A stretch of 40,123 nt of DNA from a virus, in the IMG/VR virus record IMGVR_UViG_3300046515_000275, positions 1-40,123 of that record. One strand, written 5' to 3'. Shown here one piece after another: positions 1 to 8,021 of this stretch (positions are counted from its first letter, which is position 1; every line of letters starts with the position of its first letter). The position numbers were made by a program, and so were the translations under genes. Under the pieces are notes generated by a model, which saw only the letters and a program-made list of their open reading frames with translations, had not been told where the DNA came from and did not search any database.

Positions 1-2547
1 TTAAAAATAGGAGTATGTGTCTGCGTAATTGTCACCCTCGTCAATTATGTTTCTTAGTGCTCTCCTAGAAATATTGAGATCAAAGTCAATGAGCTTTTGC
101 TCAAGTTTTAATAGTCTTTCTCGGAAAGCAGCGCCATAGCCCTCGACCGCTGGCAGGATATGTTGTGCTACAGCGAAGTCTAGTGGCCGATTTCGCATGC
201 CACCTAGTTCGTTTGCAATGTAGCAGTAGCGCTTGATTGCATTTATTTTGCGCCGGCTGATATGGATGGAACTAGTCTTGGCTGTGTGAGATGATAGTAT
301 TGAGAGTATCTGGTCGAGAGATGCCTGTTCGTCCGGTAGGAAATCTGCCTCGCTAGACGGGATATTGAACGCATTATTTATCTGTTGGAATGGTATTGCG
401 CCGTTAAAGCTAAATGAGTTAGTTAGTGAAGAGATTCCATCTAGACTTATATCATCGCCGAGCGAAATGATAGGGGCTCGGTCGATGAGTCTTGGTGACA
501 GCTTCTCGGTAGTTGCATCGTTATTGATAGTTGCGATAAATCTAACATTTTTACCAACTTCAAGAAAGCGAAGTGATGTGTCTGGGATGCCAAGGTCAAT
601 TTTTCGACCACTTCCCTCCGGATCGCACATTCCCAAGAAATCAGACCAGTAATGCTCAACGCTTGAAAGATTTGCCTCGTCGAGTAGTACAAGTTTCATG
701 AACTCTTCGGCAGTAGGTTCTTTATGTTTGAGAAATTGATATAAGCCGCTTCTAGACGGTTGGTACACGTCCTTCAATGAATTGTAGAAGCCTAGAATGT
801 CACGACCTGCTACCCACCCCCTACCGACTGCAATGTTTAGGAAGTTACCACCCTCATCTTCGTTATTGCAGTTATTCAGGCTGAATGCATGTGCCAGCCT
901 CAGGGCTGTGGAAGTTTTACCAGTTCCAGGAGGGCCGGACAAAATTGTGAGAAATGACTGGCTTGTGCTTATTACCAGGTTGGCCATTTCATCATAAGTG
1001 AATGGTCGGCCTTCGTCTGAATGGAAGTTGTTAAGTAGGTAATGGATGTATTCTTTGCGGTTTGTTTTGTTTAGTTCGATATCGGAAGGCTTTATTTGCG
1101 GTGCTTTGTTTTCTAGCTCTGCTTCGTATCCGGGCTTTCCGTTAAGCATCTGGATTAGAAGTTTCAATTCTGTAAGTTTTTCCCCGAGTTGGGGTGAGGC
1201 AATTAATGTTTTCTGGCTTTCTAGTGTCCTTTGAAGTTCGATGATTTCTTTTTGTCGATCTTGCTGGGTTCGTTGCTGGAACTGAATTTCATCCTTCAAA
1301 CTAACTACTTTTTTAAGTTCTTGGTTTTTTTCGAGAAGCTCTTCAAGCTGCTTCTGGTTTTCCTTGATCTTCTGTTCTATCTCTGTGTTTGTGTTGGTTA
1401 GAATGGTCTGCTTCTCAAGTAGGCTTTGATGCGCTTGTTCAGCAGATTGCTCTTGGATTTTCTTAACTTCGAGTTCGGCTCTAACTCTCGCACGCTCAAC
1501 GTCTTCATCTATGGTTTCAAGCTCTTTCCTCTTTAGCTCCGCCAGGCGGGAGATTTCGTTTATTTCGCGTTGAATCTGCTCCTTCTTTTGCAAGGTTTGA
1601 GCATCAATTTCTTGAATTTTTTCCTTGATGAGGATGTCTCTGTTTTTGTCGAAGTAATTGTCTAGGTATTTTTTTCCTTCGATATTGTCCAGAAGAAAAT
1701 CTTCGATGATTGCTTTTCCGTAGCCGTCGTCTTCTAGGAACTCTGCGAGCACTTCTTCAAGGCGTTTCAAGCGTTGGTCGTTATCCATCGCTTTGTTTTT
1801 TTTCTTATACGCATCAATTATTTGTGTAAGCTTTGTTGCCTCGTTTTTTCCTAGGGTTGAACTTCCTTTTCCAAAACCCGATTTTGCATAATATTTTATC
1901 AGGCGTGAGGCGGAAATATAGTCAACTTTTTCGAAGTTTATTTTCTCAAGTTTTTTTAATGATGTTATGAATGTTTTTGTTAAGCCTCTTATTTCAAATC
2001 GAAGCAATTCGCCACTGTCTTCGAGCGCGCTTTTATCGAATTGTGCAATATGATCTGTCGGTAAGTTTAGTGGCGTTAGCCCGGTAGATGGAGTCAGAAA
2101 CCAGTCGTCTTCATCTTTCGTCGCTAAAAATGGACCGTTTACCTTTCCGCCGTCTTCTATGAAAAATAGAATGTTTCTTGGCAGATCATAACCCAGACTC
2201 ACCTTCCCTGTATCAATGTCGGGCATGGGCATTTTGATGACTGGGATTAACGTGTTGTGCTCTAATCGCTCCGCCCACTCACCTTTGGAATAGTATTTTT
2301 GCCGCCTTTTATCCTCTTTCCATTCATTATCCGTCTCGTGCCACTCTCTTAGTATAAAAAGCTCGTCATCCTTAAATGATTCATCTATTTTTATATACTC
2401 TTTGGAAATAAAAACTCCGGTGTTCGGGAAATCTGTTATGTCCGCGTTTTTGAAACCTCCATCTTCAAGTTCCAATGCAACTGGAATAACATTACCAAGG
2501 TCCGGATTGAAATTTCGTGAATCCTTAACAACCAACAAACGTCCCAT
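1..2547 (-). CDS. McrB-like AAA+ ATPase with long coiled coil
   Basis: The 848-residue protein is complete (TAA at 1-3, ATG at 2545-2547). Residues 1-190 are a mixed, probably beta-rich domain I do not recognise. Residues about 302-450 are Glu/Lys/Gln-rich with heptad character, so a coiled coil. The C-terminal part is an McrB/MoxR-type AAA+ module: Walker A GPPGTGKTS at 538-546, Walker B LVLLDEAN at 619-626, an Asn-rich sensor motif (TINNDA) near 673-678 and an arginine at 690. McrB proteins are NTP-driven motors that power an McrC-type nuclease; the partner gene, if any, would lie left of position 1. The coiled-coil plus McrB layout recalls the McrB homologues of coiled-coil nuclease tandem (CoCoNuT) systems, but this is inference. 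The gene is clearly AT-richer than the phage genes to the right, suggesting transfer. A defence role is likely but unproven. Confidence 0.8.
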   Translation of the reverse strand: MGRLLVVKDSRNFNPDLGNVIPVALELEDGGFKNADITDFPNTGVFISKEYIKIDESFKDDELFILREWHETDNEWKEDKRRQKYYSKGEWAERLEHNTLIPVIKMPMPDIDTGKVSLGYDLPRNILFFIEDGGKVNGPFLATKDEDDWFLTPSTGLTPLNLPTDHIAQFDKSALEDSGELLRFEIRGLTKTFITSLKKLEKINFEKVDYISASRLIKYYAKSGFGKGSSTLGKNEATKLTQIIDAYKKKNKAMDNDQRLKRLEEVLAEFLEDDGYGKAIIEDFLLDNIEGKKYLDNYFDKNRDILIKEKIQEIDAQTLQKKEQIQREINEISRLAELKRKELETIDEDVERARVRAELEVKKIQEQSAEQAHQSLLEKQTILTNTNTEIEQKIKENQKQLEELLEKNQELKKVVSLKDEIQFQQRTQQDRQKEIIELQRTLESQKTLIASPQLGEKLTELKLLIQMLNGKPGYEAELENKAPQIKPSDIELNKTNRKEYIHYLLNNFHSDEGRPFTYDEMANLVISTSQSFLTILSGPPGTGKTSTALRLAHAFSLNNCNNEDEGGNFLNIAVGRGWVAGRDILGFYNSLKDVYQPSRSGLYQFLKHKEPTAEEFMKLVLLDEANLSSVEHYWSDFLGMCDPEGSGRKIDLGIPDTSLRFLEVGKNVRFIATINNDATTEKLSPRLIDRAPIISLGDDISLDGISSLTNSFSFNGAIPFQQINNAFNIPSSEADFLPDEQASLDQILSILSSHTAKTSSIHISRRKINAIKRYCYIANELGGMRNRPLDFAVAQHILPAVEGYGAAFRERLLKLEQKLIDFDLNISRRALRNIIDEGDNYADTYSYF

Positions 2548-3298
2548 TGCGAAAATCCCATTTTCGGTGTAGGTGGCTTTTAGATGTGATGGCGCATTGC
2601 CTGTCGAAATTTAACGGTTCGCGGTGGACATACCAAGCTATTTTCGTCGCCTAGATCTTCAGTGATGGCTGACCTATCTCTGCATCGAGGTCATGCTTGC
2701 CGAATGGTCAAGGTAGCAGCCTTCTAAGCCGAGCGCAGATATGGGGTCCTGCCACCAATCACGCCTGGCTTTACAGTGCCGTAGTAGCCTGTACCAAATT
2801 TATCCCGCAATGCCTGAGGACCGCATAGATCATTTTGCCGAGCCACCAAACCTGCGCCCATCCCTTACTCCCATCAGTGCTCTGACCCAGCCTTCGACCC
2901 TCGAGCTATTCCCCACGTCATCCCGCCAAGAATGTTGAGTGTTATCAGGGATCGAGGCCCCTGCGACCTGTGGGGATGTCCTCTAACGCGGGACTGGCGG
3001 CTCCTTACGACCGGGAGCAAGGGCATCTCATGATCTGGCCTCCTTAACACCGTTGCCTGTGGGCGGGTGGAGGCAGCACTGGCTGACTAGACCAGCGCCT
3101 GAAGATCCTGAGCCGGGTGAACGCAGCACTGCGATGACCGGGGCGTGCCTGACTGTCAGTCAGGTGCAGTCCATTCCGTGGTCTGCGGCACCATCATCTA
3201 CATGGCTGTTGCTGGTGACATCGGCGTTTGTCACGCCGATTGTCACGACGGGGAGTGCCGCAAAGCCATGTGCGATAAGGGCTGCAGCAGTGTTAGAC

Positions 3299-3333
3299 GC
3301 GCCCGTCTCTTTCCAGCAGAAAGAGACGGGCGC
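3299..3333. repeat. perfect 14-bp inverted repeat (hairpin)
   Basis: GCGCCCGTCTCTTT at 3299-3312 is followed after a 7-base loop by its exact reverse complement at 3320-3333. The stem is GC-rich and very stable. No T-run follows on either strand, so it is not a classical intrinsic terminator. It may be a relic of a mobile element end or a transcript-stabilising structure. Confidence 0.7.
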
Positions 3334-3691
3334 AGGTTGGCGCAAGAGTCGGCCAAGCGGATAGGTTGCTGCAGGGCAGCTGAATAGGGAGGAGGTTGGC
3401 GCGCGAGGGCCATAAGCTGGAGAGGGCATCCATCACATGGGTAGTGATCGTACGTGCTGCCGGATGCTGAACATACTTGGGATGAACCACCACGATCAGT
3501 GGCTTGGCCTTCAAGGTTCGGGCCACCTGGGTGCTGTCATCGACAGCGCTTGCACGCTCTTTTCTACTCCCCAGGTCTTGCAGGGTCAAGGGGCGTTTTT
3601 GGGTTGTCCAGCGGTTTTAAGCAGCGTGATCCGTCTATGGAAGACCTTGGCATTCAGTAGCGAATTGCGGTGCTTTTTGTTTTTTAAGTGA

Positions 3692-3736
3692 GGTCCCTCC
3701 AAACAGGGCGGCTTCGCAGCCCTGTTTGGAGAGACC
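3692..3736. terminator. long hairpin downstream of P4-type integrase
   Basis: Arms at 3692-3709 and 3719-3736 are 18 bases long with a single mismatch, and the loop is GGCTTCGCA. It lies about 40 bases beyond the stop codon of the minus-strand integrase, where a terminator would be expected. No immediate T-run follows on either strand, so termination is inferred from position and stem strength only. Confidence 0.5.
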
Positions 3737-3774
3737 CGCGAGTAAAACAAAGCGCTCGCGTATTCACGGTCCTG

Positions 3775-5094
3775 TTATCGCTCAAAAGCGCCACGCTCTT
3801 CTTCCCGTTCACTGCGGTCGATTGCGCTAGCGTTGAGGCCGAGTAGCACCGTCGCCTTGTGCGACAGGAATTGATTCACGCGAGTATCGAACTGATCTCG
3901 CAGGCTCGCGGTTATCCCGTCACGAAGCGCATCAAGATAGTCGGCGTACCATTGCATCATGATTCGCCGTTGAGTTATGTATAGCGCTTGGTTGTACTCA
4001 CCGGCGATGCCACCCTCGACATGCGCCAGCTGACTTTCCACGTGATCCTTGAGCCACCCATGCTCGCGAAGCAGCGTGCTAGCCGTGTGCCTCACGCCGT
4101 GGCTGACCATTCGACCCCCGTAGCCAATCTTGATGAAGACTAGGTTGATGGTGTTCTCGCTGATCACGGGCTGCTTGTTGCCGTTCCCCGGAAACAGATA
4201 CTGGCTGCGCCCAGTGAATTGATGCAGCTTGATGAGCATCGCGATGAGTTGATGAGGTAAAGGGCTGATGTAGTCGCGGCGCATTTTCATGCGTGCGGCG
4301 GGGATGGTCCATGTGCCTTCTTCAAAATCAATATCTGCCCAAGTCGCGTAGCGCACCATGCCAGGACGGGCTGCGGTAAAAATTGCCATCCAGGCGGCGA
4401 TCCGCGCAGGTAGGCGGCTAGTAGTCGTACTCAACGCTTGAAGAAACCCTGGCAACTCGTTTTCGTGCAGGTGTGGGTAGTGCTGCGGAGGGGGAGGAGC
4501 GAGAGCTATGGCATGGAGCTCGGAAGCCGGATTGTTTTCACACAAGCCTCGCGCAATCGCCTGACTGAAAATCTGCTTTAGCCAGGTGCGGGCCTTGTCG
4601 GCCACGTTGAACGCACCGCGATTTTCGATGCTCGCCTGCAACTTCGCACAGTCTGCTCGTGTGATTTCCTCCAACTGCTTCGACCCGAGCGCAGGCAGCA
4701 AATCCTTGTCGAGGTAGTCGCGGATTTTTTTCAAAGTTGCCGGGGCGCGGCCAGAGTTTGATTTGAACTCGTACCAGTATTCAGCCGCGCGCTGGAAGGT
4801 GTTGAGTCCGGCTTCCCGTTTCTGGTGCTTGTCTAGTCGGGCCTTGGCTCCAGGATTGATGTCGTTTTTCACCTGGCGACGGCATTCGGCGGCCTTGTCG
4901 CGCGCCTCCTGCAATGACACCAATGGCCAGACGCCTAGGGACATTTTCATTGGGTGGCCGCGGTAGGTGTACCGGAAATGCCAGTACTTGCTGCCGTTCG
5001 GATGAATCAGAAGGCCAAGACCCAAACTATCACCAAGCATGTACTGCTTGTCGGTCGGCTTGGAGGCTTTGATTTGCAAGGCGGTAAGGGGCAT
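3775..5094 (-). CDS. P4-type tyrosine integrase
   Basis: A site-specific tyrosine recombinase of the P4/DUF4102 type, which inserts genomic islands into tRNA 3' ends. The frame is open to 5163, but the ATG at 5094 is chosen: GGAGGT sits 6 bases upstream (5101-5106) and the protein then begins MPLTALQIK, as is usual for the family, giving 439 residues. The N-terminal DUF4102 domain (about 1-90) is followed by a core-binding domain and a C-terminal catalytic domain. Visible active-site elements are the Arg in AARPGMVR, the HGVRHTAS box, LAHVEGG, and the tyrosine in GEYNQALY followed by the typical QRRIMMQWYADYLD stretch. The gene reads away from a candidate tRNA-like attachment core at 5258-5273, the standard arrangement for P4-like islands. 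It therefore probably belongs to the element on the left that carries the McrB-like gene. Confidence 0.93.
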   Translation of the reverse strand: MPLTALQIKASKPTDKQYMLGDSLGLGLLIHPNGSKYWHFRYTYRGHPMKMSLGVWPLVSLQEARDKAAECRRQVKNDINPGAKARLDKHQKREAGLNTFQRAAEYWYEFKSNSGRAPATLKKIRDYLDKDLLPALGSKQLEEITRADCAKLQASIENRGAFNVADKARTWLKQIFSQAIARGLCENNPASELHAIALAPPPPQHYPHLHENELPGFLQALSTTTSRLPARIAAWMAIFTAARPGMVRYATWADIDFEEGTWTIPAARMKMRRDYISPLPHQLIAMLIKLHQFTGRSQYLFPGNGNKQPVISENTINLVFIKIGYGGRMVSHGVRHTASTLLREHGWLKDHVESQLAHVEGGIAGEYNQALYITQRRIMMQWYADYLDALRDGITASLRDQFDTRVNQFLSHKATVLLGLNASAIDRSEREEERGAFER

Positions 5095-5189
5095 ATCTGT
5101 ACACCTCCAATCCTCGAACTGGAATCTGTACGGAAAATGTACCAAAAAGGGTGTGGCTGGCAAGAGGCGGGGATGGAACCCCAGAGACC

Positions 5190-5212
5190 AAAAAGCCCGC
5201 AGTTAGCGGGCT
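5190..5212 (-). terminator. intrinsic terminator upstream of integrase
   Basis: Read on the minus strand, AGCCCGC-loop-GCGGGCT (arms 5194-5200 and 5206-5212, 5-base loop) is followed by a run of T. Such hairpins commonly follow tRNA genes. Here it lies between the candidate tRNA-like 3' end at 5258-5273 and the P4-type integrase, so it may be the terminator carried with the attachment site. Confidence 0.65.
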
Positions 5213-5257
5213 CTAGGGGTATTGCTTAGCCGTCGTTGGACGTCTATGTACATCAAA

Positions 5258-5273
5258 TGGTGCCCCGAGGGGG
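5258..5273 (-). other. candidate attachment core resembling a tRNA 3' end
   Basis: On the minus strand the sequence reads CCCCC TCGGGGC A CCA. This fits the 3' half of a T-stem, a 7-base acceptor strand, a discriminator base and CCA. The sequence just before it does not continue as a T-loop, so only the 3' end would be present, as expected for an attachment core left by integration. It is followed on the minus strand by a terminator and the P4-type integrase. Against this, the stretch is also a small self-contained hairpin (TGCCCC-GAG-GGGGCA), and the matching full tRNA is not in the window. Confidence 0.35.
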
Positions 5274-5308
5274 CAACTGTGGTGGTGTGGCAAAAAGGTG
5301 CTATAGCG

Positions 5309-5418
5309 GGCGTAAGGCTTCAACCTACTGATTACGCTGGATTTTAGATGTCCCACTTAGTGCGGCTCGCGGCGATTGGCTGCATTGGCGTGATAGCCTT
5401 TACGCCACATTTACGCCA
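5309..5418. repeat. TTACGCC-type repeats upstream of integrase
   Basis: TTTACGCCA occurs twice, at 5399-5407 and 5410-5418, 11 bases apart (one helical turn). A close inverted copy (CTTACGCC on the minus strand) lies at 5309-5316 and a partial copy (ATTACGCT) at 5331-5338. Clusters like this next to a phage integrase are often arm-type binding sites for integrase or excisionase. That function is inferred only from position and spacing. Confidence 0.45.
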
Positions 5419-5438
5419 GCAAGGACAGAGGTAGGGGA

Positions 5439-6437
5439 ATGGCATCTTTTCGGAAGCGTAGCGGTGGCTGGCGAGCCGAAGTGGCTCGATTGGGAGTTCG
5501 GGACACCAGGACCTTCACAACGAAGGCCGCAGCAGTTGCATGGGCCACCACCCGTGAGGCCGAAATCCTGGCGTCTGCCGGCGGGCCTAAGTGTTCTGTT
5601 GAAATGACCGTATCCGAAGCGCTACGCCGCTACAAACGTGACGTGACCCCCACCAAGGCTGGCAAGAAATGGGAAGAGCTCCGCCTGGACAAGTTTGATG
5701 CAGAACTCGAATGGGTAGGTGAATTCCTGTCGGACATCACTAGTGACCAGGTGGCCAAGTGGCGGGACGCAAGGCTTCGAGTAGTTGCTAGTCCCACCGT
5801 TCGCCGTGAGATGACGTTACTGTCGTCAGTGTTCGAGATTTCTCGTCGGGAATGGCGCGCATGTGTCGTCAACCCTGTGCGCGATGTGAAGCGTCCCCTC
5901 AACAATCCGCCCAGGGATCGCCGCATTGACCCAGGGGAAGAAACCGCTTTGCTTAACCGGCTTGGCTATGTGGATGCCGAAGTCCCTGTGACGCTTCATC
6001 AGGAACTGGCCATGGCATTTCTCATAGCCCTGGAAACAGCTATGAGGCAAGGCGAAATTCTTGGGATCACTGCCAAGGATGTAAACCTTAAACAGCGCTT
6101 TGTGCACCTTCCAATGACTAAGAATGGATCTAGCCGAAATGTCCCTCTCAGCAAGCGGGCCGTTGCACTGATCGGGATACTACTGGCAGAGAAGAAAGGT
6201 GCTGAAAAACTTTTCAGGCTGACGTCTGCGTCGGCCGATGCGATGTTCAGGAAGGTGCGAGACGATGTAGCGATTGTGGGGCTAACGTTCCATGACACTC
6301 GACATGAGGCTATTACGCGACTGGCAAGAAAGGTCGATGTCCTCGACCTTGCCCGTATCACCGGCCACAAAGATCCTCGTTCGTTGATGGTCTATTACAA
6401 CGCCACGGCTTCAGAAATGGCATTGCGTCTGGATTAA
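5439..6437 (+). CDS. int: phage tyrosine integrase
   Basis: A 332-residue tyrosine recombinase of the XerC/D-like phage type, expected to integrate and (with an excisionase) excise the prophage to its right. It has an N-terminal Arg-rich arm-binding segment, a SAM-like core-binding domain (about 55-155) and a catalytic domain from about 165. Catalytic residues visible are Arg in ETAMRQGEILG, Lys in MTKNGSSR, the HDTRHEA box, GHKD and the nucleophile tyrosine in MVYYNATA. A GAGG ribosome site lies 7 bases before the ATG. Its stop codon overlaps the terminator of the convergent early operon. It is back-to-back with the P4-type integrase, 344 bases between start codons, so two different elements abut here. 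Confidence 0.93.
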   Translation: MASFRKRSGGWRAEVARLGVRDTRTFTTKAAAVAWATTREAEILASAGGPKCSVEMTVSEALRRYKRDVTPTKAGKKWEELRLDKFDAELEWVGEFLSDITSDQVAKWRDARLRVVASPTVRREMTLLSSVFEISRREWRACVVNPVRDVKRPLNNPPRDRRIDPGEETALLNRLGYVDAEVPVTLHQELAMAFLIALETAMRQGEILGITAKDVNLKQRFVHLPMTKNGSSRNVPLSKRAVALIGILLAEKKGAEKLFRLTSASADAMFRKVRDDVAIVGLTFHDTRHEAITRLARKVDVLDLARITGHKDPRSLMVYYNATASEMALRLD

Positions 6438-6439
6438 AA

Positions 6440-6460
6440 AAGCCTGCGCGAGGCAGGCTT
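6440..6460 (-). terminator. terminator of the early operon
   Basis: AAGCCTGC / GCAGGCTT arms (6440-6447 and 6453-6460) with a 5-base loop. Read on the minus strand the stem is followed by six T residues, a good intrinsic terminator just after the stop of the last early gene (6466). It also sits 3 bases after the integrase stop codon and may act on both strands. Confidence 0.8.
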
Positions 6461-6465
6461 AAGCT

Positions 6466-6798
6466 TTATGCACGCCTTCTGGCGCGGGGTTCTGGCAGCC
6501 TGGCTCTATTTTGCCTTGTCCAGGTGATCACTTCTCCAGCAAACCAACGTTTAGATGCCCGCTCTCCGGTAGCGCACGGCTGCATGCTCTCCGGAAAGGT
6601 GTCTTGCACCACGACACGGCGTTCGACTGTGTATTGGGCCAACTTGAGATAATCGGCAATGTCCTGCGTTGTCCACAGTTGGTCTTGGATGGACACTTGC
6701 GGCCGTTTCAGCTGATTGATCAGTTCGTTGAGCGAGCTGATGAGAGCCGCATTCTCGAGCATTAGCGCTTCGTTCGAGGGCGCATGCACATTACTCAT
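6466..6798 (-). CDS. AlpA-like HTH protein, possible excisionase
   Basis: The 110-residue protein (ATG at 6798) has an N-terminal helical stretch rich in Leu/Asn that looks like a short coiled coil, then a MerR/AlpA-type winged-helix segment: LWTTQDIADYLKLAQYTVERRV followed by KRWFAGEVITWTRQNR. AlpA/Cox-type proteins direct excision or regulate phage integrases. It is the last gene of the early operon and lies next to and convergent with the phage integrase, so an excisionase role is plausible. The frame is open upstream to 6933, but that part overlaps the preceding gene and has poor composition. The C-terminus is Arg-rich. Confidence 0.65.
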   Translation of the reverse strand: MSNVHAPSNEALMLENAALISSLNELINQLKRPQVSIQDQLWTTQDIADYLKLAQYTVERRVVVQDTFPESMQPCATGERASKRWFAGEVITWTRQNRARLPEPRARRRA

Positions 6799-6811
6799 TC
6801 CTGCTATTCCA

Positions 6812-7051
6812 TCAGCGGCCGCGCTGGGCGGTGAATTGAACGTGGGGGTCGGTGCTGCAGCGGTTGGCTGCGAACAGATCCGGCTGTGCCATGGAGGCTC
6901 CCAATTTGCTGGCCAAGGCGCGTGCTGCTTCATCGGCGCTGATGGTGCTGCTGGCGGTGGCCTTCTCGCCCCGAGCTCGGGCGGTGTAGGTGCCGGCGCT
7001 GAGTCGAACGCTGATGATCAGGTCCGGGGTCGTGGTCTGGTTAGCGAGCAT
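6812..7051 (-). CDS. hypothetical early phage protein
   Basis: A 79-residue protein beginning MLANQTTTPDL. The ATG at 7051 is preferred because the frame upstream overlaps the neighbour and a GGGG-type ribosome site lies about 11 bases before it. The start overlaps the stop of the preceding gene by 11 bases, as in translationally coupled phage operons. The sequence is Ala/Thr/Ser-rich with no domain I recognise. A beta-strand-like stretch (LIISVRLSAGTYTARARG) precedes a helix. Confidence 0.55.
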   Translation of the reverse strand: MLANQTTTPDLIISVRLSAGTYTARARGEKATASSTISADEAARALASKLGASMAQPDLFAANRCSTDPHVQFTAQRGR

Positions 7052-7244
7052 AGCGGCGCCCCTGCTGTACTTTTTTGGCTTCGACGTTGGCCATGTAGGC
7101 CTCCCATTCAACGGATTTTCGCTGCTGGCGGATTTGGCTGCAGCGCTGGTGCTTGCCGGTGGAGCGGGCCTTGTTGCAGACGTCACAGTGGTTGGGCAAG
7201 TCCAGCGAGTGGCTGGCCAGGCGTGGACGAGTTTGTTGGCTCAT
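7041..7244 (-). CDS. small Cys-containing (zinc-finger-like) protein
   Basis: A 67-residue basic protein. The motif HCDVCNKARSTGKHQRCSQIRQQR, with a CxxC pair, a third Cys 14 residues later and nearby His, suggests a small metal-binding finger. Its ATG overlaps the stop of the DUF2528 gene (ATGA). Small proteins of this kind are frequent in early regions of Pseudomonas temperate phages; the function is unknown. Confidence 0.65.
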   Translation of the reverse strand: MSQQTRPRLASHSLDLPNHCDVCNKARSTGKHQRCSQIRQQRKSVEWEAYMANVEAKKVQQGRRYAR

Positions 7245-7672
7245 GACGCCACCTCGGCTAAGCCCACATCGTCATAGCCGGGCATCGATACTTCGGCGGC
7301 GACTACCCGAATGCCACACCATCCGAAGCCATCCTCCTCAACCGGTCCCCCCCAGCCTTCCTCGTTGTGCAGATCGTCCTTTGACCAGATGGCGCCAGGG
7401 TCATCGCCGAACACCCCTTTCGTGCGCTCATAGAACTCGGTACCGCCTTGGGAGAGCATTGCGTTTATCAGCGTTTGACCGGCCAGGCGGATGACCGCTT
7501 TCACCACGTCGCCGCCTTCGTGGCGCAGGCGATACTTATCGTCACCCCAGAAGCTGTTGATCATTTCAGCCCGTTTGGGCGTCAGCCTGTCGAGGTTCAC
7601 TTCGAGCAGTACCTCGTAGTCCTTCCAGGTGTCTTTGACTTTGAAGCGCTTGATGTTTGCTGGAGTGGTCAT
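7241..7672 (-). CDS. DUF2528-family protein
   Basis: A 143-residue acidic protein. The N-terminal part (KRFKVKDTWKDYEVLLEVNLDRLTP...AEMINSFWG) resembles DUF2528, a family of unknown function found mainly in prophages of Pseudomonas and relatives. Its start overlaps the preceding stop by the ATGA arrangement and its stop overlaps the next start in the same way, so it is an integral member of the early operon. Confidence 0.7.
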   Translation of the reverse strand: MTTPANIKRFKVKDTWKDYEVLLEVNLDRLTPKRAEMINSFWGDDKYRLRHEGGDVVKAVIRLAGQTLINAMLSQGGTEFYERTKGVFGDDPGAIWSKDDLHNEEGWGGPVEEDGFGWCGIRVVAAEVSMPGYDDVGLAEVAS

Positions 7673-7947
7673 GCTCGAGCTCCTGGAGCAAAGGTATTAA
7701 TGGAGTGGCTCGCGTCGTAGCGAGCGAGTAGGGTGGCGACGAGCTGGGCTTCTGCCCCATCGAGCACGCCCAAACGCTGGGCCATGTCGGCGGCGCCCTC
7801 GAGGCGGGCACGGGTGCTGGGCGAGCGGTGCACCTGGTGATCGACCATTGCGGCGCCGATGACGCCGATGGCCAGCAGGCGCGGGCTGTGGCCAGCCTCG
7901 GTTGTGGTAGGCTTCGCGGTACCGCTGCTTTGGGTAATCGAGTTCAT
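7669..7947 (-). CDS. hypothetical early phage protein
   Basis: A 92-residue protein with an AGAGGA ribosome site before the ATG at 7947 and an ATGA overlap with the DUF2528 gene. The central helix (RLLAIGVIGAAMVDHQVHRS) and the Ala/Leu-rich remainder give no recognisable domain. Real-gene status rests on the ribosome site and operon packing. Confidence 0.6.
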   Translation of the reverse strand: MNSITQSSGTAKPTTTEAGHSPRLLAIGVIGAAMVDHQVHRSPSTRARLEGAADMAQRLGVLDGAEAQLVATLLARYDASHSINTFAPGARA

Positions 7948-8021
7948 TTCACTGTCCTCTGTGGTGGTTGGCGTCGAGGAGCTGCAACTCCTCGGCGCTT
8001 TTCTTTACTACCTGGTTCTCT

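Larger units (their letters stand above)
2548..3774. other. 1.2-kb region with no convincing gene
   Basis: Between the McrB-like gene and the P4-type integrase I see only short overlapping reading frames on both strands with no good Shine-Dalgarno sequence and no recognisable domain. The plus-strand frames at 2741-2938, 3053-3364 and 3437-3691 contradict one another. The region may be decayed coding sequence: the minus frame 3293-3589 has a short stretch of ordinary-looking protein composition (around TLKAKPLIVVVHPKY). It also holds two strong hairpins, listed separately. The promoter of the McrB-like gene must lie in the first part of it, but no clear promoter is visible. Confidence 0.5.

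Noticed and set aside
2741-3691. Plus-strand frames 2741-2938, 3053-3364, 3145-3387 and 3437-3691
   Set aside because: They overlap each other in different frames, lack ribosome sites and have no protein-like composition, so they are not listed as genes.
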